NCBI GenBank assembly: GCA_031278735.1
Contig: JAITJU010000275.1
Span: forward strand, 1-5,640
Reading direction: 5' to 3'
DNA length: 5,640 nt
From: Zoogloeaceae bacterium
GTDB lineage: Bacteria; Pseudomonadota; Gammaproteobacteria; Burkholderiales; Rhodocyclaceae
Positions 1 through 5,640 of this stretch are shown here, piece after piece. Each line of letters begins with the position of its first letter. Positions within the stretch are counted from its first letter, which is position 1. The position numbers and the translations under genes are program-made. The notes beneath the pieces are model-generated. The model saw nothing but the letters and a program-made list of their open reading frames with translations. It had not been told where the DNA came from and ran no database searches.

Positions 1-1
1 C

Positions 2-262
2 AAACTGGCGCGCGCCCTGTTGGCGGAGCTGGGCGAACATGGTTTTTCCCGGCGCATGACCGCCTATCGCAATGAACTGCTGGCGACCATGGCTTGTCAC
101 GGCGCGGTGCGGGCGCATCGGCAGCTGACGCTTGCCGAGATGAACGCGCTCCTGCGCCAGATGGAACACACCGAACGCAGCGGTCAATGCAATCATGGCC
201 GTCCCACCTGGACCATGCTTTCCCTCGCCGATTTGGACAGGCTGTTTTTGAGAGGGCGCTAG
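2..262 (+). CDS. mutL: DNA mismatch repair protein MutL, C-terminal end (partial, 5' end outside window)
   Basis: MutL links mismatch recognition by MutS to strand incision and excision; its C-terminal domain dimerises the protein and, in many bacteria, carries a nicking endonuclease. Only the last 86 residues are here; the frame is open to the left edge, so the TTG at 20 is internal and not a start. Seen in the sequence: the conserved ACHGAVRA segment (nt 92-115), the metal-site motif CNHGRP (nt 188-205) followed by TW, and the terminal FLR in LFLRGR just before the TAG stop. Known of the family: C[PN]HGRP and FxR near the end accompany the DQHA(x)2E(x)4E nuclease motif in MutL proteins of organisms without MutH, while E. 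coli-type MutL lacks them. I infer an endonuclease-type MutL; the DQHA motif lies upstream of the window and could not be checked. Family identity is very secure. Confidence 0.95.
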   Translation, partial: KLARALLAELGEHGFSRRMTAYRNELLATMACHGAVRAHRQLTLAEMNALLRQMEHTERSGQCNHGRPTWTMLSLADLDRLFLRGR

Positions 263-426
263 AGCCGTCCCGGAGGCCGCGCGAAAGCAGACGGAAGCCT
301 TTTGGGCGCGAAGCGCGGCAAACGGGAGGGGCTTTCCCGGAATCTTGTTTCTGATTCCTGTTGACGTTCCGAAACGCTCGCCATGACAATTCGGCATTCG
401 CCTTTCAATTCCTCCAAAATCCCGCC
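263..426. other. Intergenic region between mutL and the PIN-PhoH gene
   Basis: These 164 bp hold no credible gene. Short inverted repeats are present (GCGC-GAA-GCGC at 306-316; CGGGA/TCCCG at 323-339), but neither has a T-tract, so no intrinsic terminator for mutL can be called. The right third is AT-richer than its surroundings and holds the possible promoter listed separately. Confidence 0.6.
361..390 (+). promoter_or_regulatory. Possible sigma-70 promoter for the PIN-PhoH gene
   Basis: TTGACG at 361-366 matches five of six bases of the -35 consensus. GACAAT at 385-390 matches four of six bases of the -10 consensus, with 18-bp spacing. A start of transcription about 7 bases later would give a leader of roughly 30 nt before the ATG at 427. 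This is pattern matching only: there is no extended -10 and the -10 box is imperfect. Confidence 0.28.
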
Positions 427-1851
427 ATGCCCGCAAAACCTGCCCGCAAAACCGCCAGCAAGATTTTTGTGCTCGACACCAACGTGCTGATGCACGATCC
501 CACCAGTCTTTTTCGTTTCGAGGAGCATGACGTCTATCTGCCCATCATGACGCTGGAAGAACTCGACAACCACAAGAAGGGAATGTCCGAAATCGCCCGC
601 AACGCCCGCCAGGTTTCGCGCGCGCTGGATGAGATGCTCGCGCTCGCCGACGACATCGACGAGGGAATCGCGCTCAATCAGCCCAGTCACGGCATGGCGT
701 CCGGCAGGCTTTTGTTGCAGACCGAAGCCATCCATGCCGAACTGCCGTCGGCGCTGCCCGTCTCCAAATACGACAACCAGATTCTCGCCGTGGTCATTCA
801 TCTGCGCCGACGTTATCCTAGGCGGCAGGTCATTCTGGTTTCCAAGGACATCAACATGCGCATCAAGGCGCGCGTCCTGGGATTGCCCGCCGAGGATTAT
901 TTCAATGATCAGGCGCTGGAGGACAACGATCTGCTCTACGCGGGCAGCCGCAGCCTGCCCGCCGACTTTTGGGAAACGCATGGACAGGGAATGGAATCCT
1001 GGAAAGAGGAAAGCAGAACCCTTTACCGCATCAACGGCCCCTTGTGCCCGGATTTCTTGCTGAATGAATTCGTCTATCTGGAAGGCGAACCGGAGTTTTC
1101 CGCCATTGTCCGGGAAGCCGCCGGAAAAAGGGCGGCGCTGGAGACGCTGACCGATTACACGCATCCGAAACACGCCGTCTGGGGCATCAGCGCCAAGAAC
1201 CGCGAGCAGAATTTCGCCCTGAATCTCCTCATGAACCCGGACATTGATTTTGTCACCCTGCTGGGACAGGCGGGCACCGGCAAGACCTTGCTGACGCTGG
1301 CCGCCGCGCTCACACAGACGCTGGAAACGAAGCGTTACGCGGAAATCATCATGACCCGCATCACCGTCCCCGTCGGCGAGGACATCGGCTTTCTGCCCGG
1401 CAGCGAGGAAGAAAAAATGCTCCCCTGGATGGGCGCGCTGGAAGACAATCTGGAAGTGCTCACCCATTCCGAGGAAAACAGCGGCGGCGGCAACCACTTT
1501 TCCGGCGAATGGAGCAAGGCCGCCACCCACGATCTGATTCGCGCGCGGATAAAAGTGAAGTCGCTGAATTTCATGCGCGGACGCACTTTTCTGAAGAAGT
1601 TTCTCATTCTGGATGAAGCGCAGAATCTCACGCCAAAGCAGATGAAGACCCTGATCACCCGCGCCGGTTCCGGCACGAAAATCGTCTGTCTGGGCAACAT
1701 CGCCCAAATCGACACGCCCTACCTCACGGAAGGATCGTCCGGCCTCACCTATGTGGTCAATCGTTTCAAGGGCTGGCCGCATTCCGGTCACATCACCTTG
1801 CAGCGCGGCGAACGATCGCGTCTGGCGGATCACGCGGCGGAAGCGCTATGA
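427..1851 (+). CDS. PIN domain / PhoH-family ATPase (474 aa)
   Basis: A cytoplasmic two-domain protein: an N-terminal PIN-type RNase fold joined to a C-terminal PhoH ATPase/helicase-like domain (PhoH2/YlaK type). Such proteins are linked to RNA unwinding and cleavage, but the in vivo substrate is unknown. PIN features: FVLDTN with acidic D17, TLEELD around residues 42-47, and KD141 in VSKDIN; the domain spans about residues 12-158. The ATPase domain spans about 260-470, with Walker A GQAGTGKT (280-287), Walker B FLILDEAQN (392-400) and the PhoH signature TRAGSGTKIVCLGNIAQID, which has GN where classic PhoH has GD. All catalytic motifs look intact and the length is near normal for this family. 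I chose the ATG at 427 because the residues between the TTG at 361 and that ATG resemble no family N-terminus; no strong ribosome site is visible at either. The stop overlaps the ATG of a mini-ORF that leads to the adaptor gene. The same strand and tight spacing suggest cotranscription with the adaptor, with no obvious functional link. Confidence 0.93.
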   Translation: MPAKPARKTASKIFVLDTNVLMHDPTSLFRFEEHDVYLPIMTLEELDNHKKGMSEIARNARQVSRALDEMLALADDIDEGIALNQPSHGMASGRLLLQTEAIHAELPSALPVSKYDNQILAVVIHLRRRYPRRQVILVSKDINMRIKARVLGLPAEDYFNDQALEDNDLLYAGSRSLPADFWETHGQGMESWKEESRTLYRINGPLCPDFLLNEFVYLEGEPEFSAIVREAAGKRAALETLTDYTHPKHAVWGISAKNREQNFALNLLMNPDIDFVTLLGQAGTGKTLLTLAAALTQTLETKRYAEIIMTRITVPVGEDIGFLPGSEEEKMLPWMGALEDNLEVLTHSEENSGGGNHFSGEWSKAATHDLIRARIKVKSLNFMRGRTFLKKFLILDEAQNLTPKQMKTLITRAGSGTKIVCLGNIAQIDTPYLTEGSSGLTYVVNRFKGWPHSGHITLQRGERSRLADHAAEAL

Positions 1852-1895
1852 GCGCGACGGTCGGCAAAATCGGGCAAAAGGGAAAAACGCCATGA
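1848..1895 (+). CDS. 15-codon mini-ORF bridging the PhoH and adaptor genes
   Basis: The reading frame ATG (1848) to TGA (1895) encodes MSATVGKIGQKGKTP. Its ATG overlaps the PhoH stop as ATGA, and its stop overlaps the adaptor ATG as ATGA, so the three frames form an unbroken chain of stop/start overlaps. The peptide is basic, with no recognisable motif. It has no separate ribosome site in front (the bases before 1848 read GCGGAAGCGCT), so any translation would rely on ribosomes ending the PhoH gene. It may serve only as a relay for translational coupling, or it may be chance; a real protein product is doubtful. Confidence 0.25.
   Translation: MSATVGKIGQKGKTP
1879..1883 (+). promoter_or_regulatory. 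Ribosome binding site of the adaptor gene
   Basis: AGGGA in a purine-rich run (AAAAGGGAAAAA, starting at 1876) lies 8 nt upstream of the ATG at 1892. This supports that start over the in-frame ATG at 1751, which would overlap the PhoH gene by 101 bp. A second in-frame ATG at 1898 (two codons later) is also possible but spaced less well. Confidence 0.55.
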
Positions 1896-3004
1896 CAATG
1901 GGGAAAAAACGTCATCGCGGCGTGACGCTGCTCGCGCTGACGGGACTCGCCGCCCTGGCGGGCGGCGCTTACTGGCTGCAACGCGCGGACGCTCTGCTGG
2001 AGCCTTCGGTCGCTCAGGGCGACGGCGGCGGCGATGTGGTGGTGGAAACGGCGCGCGCGACGCGGGTGCGGCTTTCGGATGAAGTGACGGCGGTCGGGAC
2101 GCTCAAGTCCAACGAATCCGTGATACTGCGGCCAGAGACTTCCGGGCGCATCAATCACATTGCCTTTCGGGACGGCGAGCGCGTCAAGAAAGGCGCGCTG
2201 CTGCTGGCGCTGGACGCGGGCATACAGGCGGCGGAATTGCAGCAGGCCGAGGCCAGCCTAGCTTTGGCGCGCGCCAATCAGTCGCGCAACGAAGACCTGT
2301 TTCGCAAGAAATTCATCAGCCCGCAGGCGCTGGACAATACCCGCGCCGCGCTGCGGGTGCAGGAGGCCGCCGTGGCGCTGGCGCGGGCGAAACTGGACAA
2401 AATGCGGATTCGCGCGCCCTTCGATGGCGTGGTGGGCATACGCGACGTGAGCGTTGGCGATTACGTCCGGGAAGGCGAAGACCTGGTGAATCTGGAAGAC
2501 ACCAATACGCTGAAAGTGGATTTCCGCCTGCCGGAAGCCTATCTGAACCGCCTGCGCGTGGGATTGAGCCTGGATGTGGTGTCCGACGCCTTGCCCGAAG
2601 AGCGTTTTTCGGCTTCCCTGTCCGCGCTGGATCCGTTGGTGGATGTGGGCGGGCGCTCAATTTCCTGCCGCGCCCTGCTTTCCAACCGGGAAGGTCGTCT
2701 GCATCCCGGCATGTTCGTGCGGGTGCGTCTGGATTTCGGGGCGGACGTCGATATTCTGACGGTTCCGGAAGAAGCCGTGGTTACGGGCGCCTCTCCCCTC
2801 GTTTTCCGCGTCGAGGCGCGGGATGGGCGGCTTGCCGTCAAAACTGCCCCTGTGCGTCTTGGCCAGCGCCGCGCCGGGCAGGTCGAGATTCTGGAAGGAC
2901 TGGAAGACAATGCCGAGGTCGTCATTTCCGGCCATCTGAAATTGCGCGACGGCGCCGCGATCAGACGCCAGGAGGACGCGGCGCGCGCGGACGCGCGGGC
3001 ATGA
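1892..3004 (+). CDS. RND-type efflux periplasmic adaptor (membrane fusion protein), 370 aa
   Basis: This subunit normally bridges an inner-membrane RND pump and an outer-membrane channel in a tripartite efflux complex. Layout seen: a basic N-terminus (KKRHR) and a hydrophobic segment at about residues 10-29 that probably acts as membrane anchor; no lipobox cysteine is present. The two lipoyl half-motifs lie at about 77-108 (LRPETSGRI, DGERVKKG) and 171-206 (MRIRAPFDGVVG, VGDYVREGEDLVNLED). Between them is an alpha-hairpin, about 112-170, rich in Ala/Leu heptads with the turn near RKKFISPQ. A beta-barrel (about 207-285, with the LHPGMFVRVRL strand) and a membrane-proximal domain (about 288-355, VPEEAVV to GLEDNAEVVISGHLKL) follow. 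Length is usual for the family. The usual neighbour, an RND transporter of about 1,030 aa, is missing: the next gene is convergent on the other strand after 25 bp. The substrate cannot be told from the sequence. Confidence 0.92.
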   Translation: MTMGKKRHRGVTLLALTGLAALAGGAYWLQRADALLEPSVAQGDGGGDVVVETARATRVRLSDEVTAVGTLKSNESVILRPETSGRINHIAFRDGERVKKGALLLALDAGIQAAELQQAEASLALARANQSRNEDLFRKKFISPQALDNTRAALRVQEAAVALARAKLDKMRIRAPFDGVVGIRDVSVGDYVREGEDLVNLEDTNTLKVDFRLPEAYLNRLRVGLSLDVVSDALPEERFSASLSALDPLVDVGGRSISCRALLSNREGRLHPGMFVRVRLDFGADVDILTVPEEAVVTGASPLVFRVEARDGRLAVKTAPVRLGQRRAGQVEILEGLEDNAEVVISGHLKLRDGAAIRRQEDAARADARA

Positions 3005-3030
3005 GGCATGATGCCGCCGGGATATTTTTT
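2995..3030 (+). terminator. Weak possible terminator at the convergent gene ends
   Basis: GCGGGCAT (2995-3002) can pair with ATGCCGC (3011-3017), with one bulged base and an 8-nt loop, and six Ts follow at 3025-3030. The 7-nt gap between stem and T-tract is longer than in a good intrinsic terminator. It would serve the adaptor transcript; I see no matching T-tract for the minus-strand gene. Confidence 0.3.
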
Positions 3031-5640
3031 CAGCCCCGATCGTCTTTTCCTTCCGTGTTCCGTGGCCGGGAATCCAGCCAGTTTTCCAGCGGGTGGGTCG
3101 CCATGCCCTTGGCGAACAGGAACCCTTGCAGGAAGCGGCAGCCGCGTTTTTGCAGGAATTCGAGCTGGGCGGGCGTCTCCACGCCTACCGCCGCCACTTC
3201 CAGCCCCAGTTCCGTCGCCGCCGCAAGCGCGCCCTCCACGATGGCGCGGCTATCGGGATTATCCGGCAAGCCCGCGACAAGCGACCGATCCAGCTTTATC
3301 CGGGTGACGGGAACGCGCTGCAAACACGCAAGGCTGGAACCGTCGCCGCCCGCGCCAAAATTATCCATCGTCAGCGCAAACCCCATGCGGCGCAAATGAA
3401 TGAGGCGATCACGCAGCGTCTCGCTTGATTGCAGCAAGACGCCCTGGGCGATTTCCAGTTCCAGATAATGCGGATCCGCCTTCGTTCTGGAAAGCGCGCT
3501 TTCCAGCATATGAACGAAGTCCTCGCGGCAAATCTGCAGCGCGGAAACATTGACCGCGACGCGCAACCGGCGCGCGCGCCAGCGCGCCTGTTGTCGGCAG
3601 GCTTCGGTGAATACCCGTTCGCCCAGCGGCAGAATCAGCCCGGAATCCTCGGCGGCGGGAATAAAGTGCGCTGGCATGGAAAGTCCGTTTCCTGGCCGTT
3701 GCCAGCGCGCCAGCGCCTCGCAGACGGCAACCTGACCGTCGGTCATCGTGACTTGCGGTTGATAGTGCAGGATGAATTCATTGCGATCCAGCCCTTGCCG
3801 CAGCGCGTTTTCCAGCGCCATGCTTTCGGAGATGCGGATGTTCATGCGCGGATCGAAAAACAGAAAGCTGTCCGCGCTCGCGTCCTTGGCCTTGCGCATG
3901 GCCATGTTGGCGTTCGCGGTCAGCGTATCCAGTTCCTTGCCGTCTTCCGGATACAGCGCGATGCCGATGCAGGCCGTGATGGACAGACTCGTATCCTCGA
4001 ACCGCATGGGGCGGCGCAGGGCGGTCAGCAGGCGATCGGCAACGTTGGCGGCAATTTCGGACCGATCCAGTTGCGGCAACAGCAGCAGGAATTCATCGTC
4101 CGCCAGCCGCGCGACAATATCATCCTCGCGCAGCGCGTTTTTCAGCCGCTGCGCGACTACCGTCAGCAGATGATCGCCCGCCTGGCGTCCCAGAGAGGCA
4201 TTGACGCGCTTGAACTGATCGAGGTTGATCACCATGACCGCCAGCGCATACGCGCCGTGTTTCTGAATGGTCGCCAGCGCCGCCGACGCGCGGTCGTGCC
4301 AGAGGGAGTTGTTGGGCAGGCGGGTCAGCGCGTCGTAACCGGATAAGGATAGAAGGTGCAGACGCGCTTCGCTCCGCCGCTGCGCGCCCACATCCCGCAC
4401 AATGCCCTGAACGCGCCGATTGCCGTCGGCTTCCGTTCCAACGAGGTTGATGAAAAAGGAAAACGGCGGCGCATGGTCGCGATCCGGATTGTTCGGAGCG
4501 GGTTCTCCGCCCGGCAGGATACGGCAATCCAGCGTGACATTGCCCTTGCCGACGTTCTGAATGGTTTCCAGCGCCTTTTGCAGACGCACGCGATCTTGTG
4601 GCAGCACCCTGTCGCAGAGTTTTTCCCAGCTGTTCAACACGCCGGGCGCGGCGCCCAGCATGGCGCACAATTCGTCGGAGGCAACGAACCGCCCATCGTC
4701 GCGAATTTCCCAACTGCCCGTGCGCGAGGCGCGCTGCGCCCAGGAAAGGACTTCCGTCTGTTCCTGCAGGCGCGTGTTGGACGTGCGCAGACGCGAAATA
4801 TGAAGGCGCGTTTCCGTCTGTTTGCGCCAGATTTTATTGGTGTGGTTGAGCAGGAAAATGACGAGTGAAGTGAGTATCAGGGTGCATACGGCAATGCTCG
4901 CCCAAATATCCCAACCCCAGCGTCCCAGATCGATCCGCGATGAGGTGCGCGTCCGCAATTCCAACGCCTGATCCGCCAGGGAAAACGGGTAGCTCCGCAC
5001 AAAATGCGCCGTTTTCCAGTCATTCGTTTCGCACCCCGCAGCGCCCGCAAGACGGGTCACGATATCGTCACGCGCCGAATCCGTCTGCACAAGACAGGCT
5101 TCCAATCCTTCCGGCAACACGGCGGCCAGTATTTTCCGGACATTCAGCGAACTGGCAAGCAGGCCAATCCATTGCGGATCCGTTCGGCTTTCGGTGCGCA
5201 CCACGTAATACAGCATGAACTTGCCCGTGTCCGCGTCGCCTTCCAGAATGCCGCCGCGCCGCATGCCCGGTTTGCCCGTATCCGCCATCTTTTCCAGTTG
5301 GTCGCGCACTTGCGGCAGGGCGTAGACATTCAGACCAAGAAAGTTCTCGTTTCCTTCAAAAGACGTTACGTACAAAAAGGGCAGATAGTCCGGGGCGGGC
5401 GCGGCCGCGGAAAAACGTCCCTCGGCGTCCACGTCGCGTATCCGGGAAACCGTCGTCCCCCATATTTCCCGCAAGCGCGCCTCAAAAGCGGCGCGCTCCG
5501 CGTGGCGCACACGCGGAGCCCAGCCGAACCGGCCTATGCCCGGCAAATTGCGTTGCTCCAGGGGTTGAAGAAAAGTCTGCCAGTCGCGCGCGCTCAATTC
5601 AGGCTGTAGATACATCAGCCGTCCTATGGCCAGAACGAAT
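3030..5640 (-). CDS. CHASE-TM-PAS-GGDEF-EAL c-di-GMP signalling protein with degenerate catalytic motifs (partial, start outside window)
   Basis: A membrane-bound sensor of the cyclic di-GMP network. Residues are numbered from the ATG at 5615, but the frame stays open to 5640 and upstream codons read FVLAIGRL, fitting a CHASE domain that began earlier, so that ATG is probably internal. Order: periplasmic CHASE domain to about 205 (GWAPRV at 31-36); transmembrane helix about 234-256; likely coiled coil about 257-290; PAS about 289-412 (TGSWEI, then IVRDVGAQRRSE); GGDEF about 425-590; EAL about 600-848. The GGDEF signature is ADDEF (505-509), with the inhibitory RxxD site (R496, D499) kept. The EAL domain keeps EALARW (E633), N689, E721, D751, K774 and Q830. 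It has V810 where AEGVE carries Glu, N752 for the second Asp of DDFG, and Q724 for the Glu of ITE. From what is known of GGDEF and EAL enzymes, both activities are doubtful; I infer a c-di-GMP receptor or regulatory role. The stop faces the adaptor gene 25 bp away, so the two are convergent and separately transcribed. Confidence 0.93.
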   Translation of the reverse strand, partial: FVLAIGRLMYLQPELSARDWQTFLQPLEQRNLPGIGRFGWAPRVRHAERAAFEARLREIWGTTVSRIRDVDAEGRFSAAAPAPDYLPFLYVTSFEGNENFLGLNVYALPQVRDQLEKMADTGKPGMRRGGILEGDADTGKFMLYYVVRTESRTDPQWIGLLASSLNVRKILAAVLPEGLEACLVQTDSARDDIVTRLAGAAGCETNDWKTAHFVRSYPFSLADQALELRTRTSSRIDLGRWGWDIWASIAVCTLILTSLVIFLLNHTNKIWRKQTETRLHISRLRTSNTRLQEQTEVLSWAQRASRTGSWEIRDDGRFVASDELCAMLGAAPGVLNSWEKLCDRVLPQDRVRLQKALETIQNVGKGNVTLDCRILPGGEPAPNNPDRDHAPPFSFFINLVGTEADGNRRVQGIVRDVGAQRRSEARLHLLSLSGYDALTRLPNNSLWHDRASAALATIQKHGAYALAVMVINLDQFKRVNASLGRQAGDHLLTVVAQRLKNALREDDIVARLADDEFLLLLPQLDRSEIAANVADRLLTALRRPMRFEDTSLSITACIGIALYPEDGKELDTLTANANMAMRKAKDASADSFLFFDPRMNIRISESMALENALRQGLDRNEFILHYQPQVTMTDGQVAVCEALARWQRPGNGLSMPAHFIPAAEDSGLILPLGERVFTEACRQQARWRARRLRVAVNVSALQICREDFVHMLESALSRTKADPHYLELEIAQGVLLQSSETLRDRLIHLRRMGFALTMDNFGAGGDGSSLACLQRVPVTRIKLDRSLVAGLPDNPDSRAIVEGALAAATELGLEVAAVGVETPAQLEFLQKRGCRFLQGFLFAKGMATHPLENWLDSRPRNTEGKDDRG

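Noticed and set aside
306..339. Inverted repeats after mutL as a transcription terminator
   Set aside because: The stems are only 4-5 bp and no T-tract follows.
379..390. 12-bp sequence CGCCATGACAAT repeated at 1888-1899
   Set aside because: There are only two copies, one at the adaptor start codon and one in the PhoH leader, with no extension on either side. Chance similarity is the simplest explanation.
383..490. 35-codon frame starting at the ATG at 383, before and into the PhoH gene
   Set aside because: It overlaps the PIN domain coding region in another frame, has no clear ribosome site and no recognisable motif.
259..1833. 524-codon open frame on the minus strand opposite the PIN-PhoH gene
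   Set aside because: Its codons lie in exact register with the sense codons, so it stays open merely because the sense gene avoids TTA, CTA and TCA, which are rare in GC-rich genomes. The translation has no recognisable domain, while the sense strand has full PIN and PhoH motifs.
3001..3399. 132-codon + strand frame whose ATG overlaps the adaptor stop
   Set aside because: It lies almost wholly antisense to the EAL domain, has low-complexity Ser/Arg/Pro composition and shows no family resemblance. The ATGA overlap alone is not enough to support a gene.
3429..4346. 305-codon + strand open frame inside the GGDEF-EAL gene
   Set aside because: This is the same in-register antisense effect. The product is Gln/Arg-rich without family motifs, and the minus strand encodes clear GGDEF and EAL domains.

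Overview
The window is GC-rich, densely coding DNA that looks like a betaproteobacterial chromosome. The attribution is an inference from protein style. The MutL tail has the CNHGRPTW/FLR form known from MutL proteins of lineages without MutH, the PIN-PhoH protein has the DTNVLMHDPTSLFRFEEHD form common in that class, and TTA, CTA and TCA codons are avoided. I cannot name a genus.

Layout, left to right: the last 86 codons of mutL (+ strand, gene enters from the left edge); a 164-bp gap with a possible promoter; a complete PIN-PhoH ATPase gene (427-1851, +); a 15-codon mini-ORF linked to both neighbours by ATGA stop/start overlaps (1848-1895, +); a complete periplasmic adaptor (membrane fusion protein) gene of the RND-efflux type (1892-3004, +); a 25-bp convergent gap; and a large CHASE-TM-PAS-GGDEF-EAL protein gene on the minus strand (3030-5640), whose start lies beyond the right edge because the frame is open to the last base.

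The three + strand genes are unrelated in function: mismatch repair, RNA-linked ATPase/nuclease, and efflux adaptor. The PhoH and adaptor genes are close enough to be cotranscribed. No inner-membrane pump or outer-membrane factor gene accompanies the adaptor in this window, so any partner must lie elsewhere.

The most notable point is the c-di-GMP protein. Its GGDEF signature is ADDEF, although the RxxD inhibitory site is kept. Its EAL domain keeps the EAL motif but has lost several residues known to be needed for catalysis: AEGVE became AVGVE, DDFG became DNFG, and ITE became IAQ, with two extra residues in the following loop. It is therefore better read as a probable membrane-bound c-di-GMP receptor or pseudo-enzyme than as an ordinary cyclase/phosphodiesterase. 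Apart from this and the ATGA-linked mini-ORF, the window looks like ordinary chromosomal sequence. I see no mobile element, CRISPR array, tRNA or rRNA.
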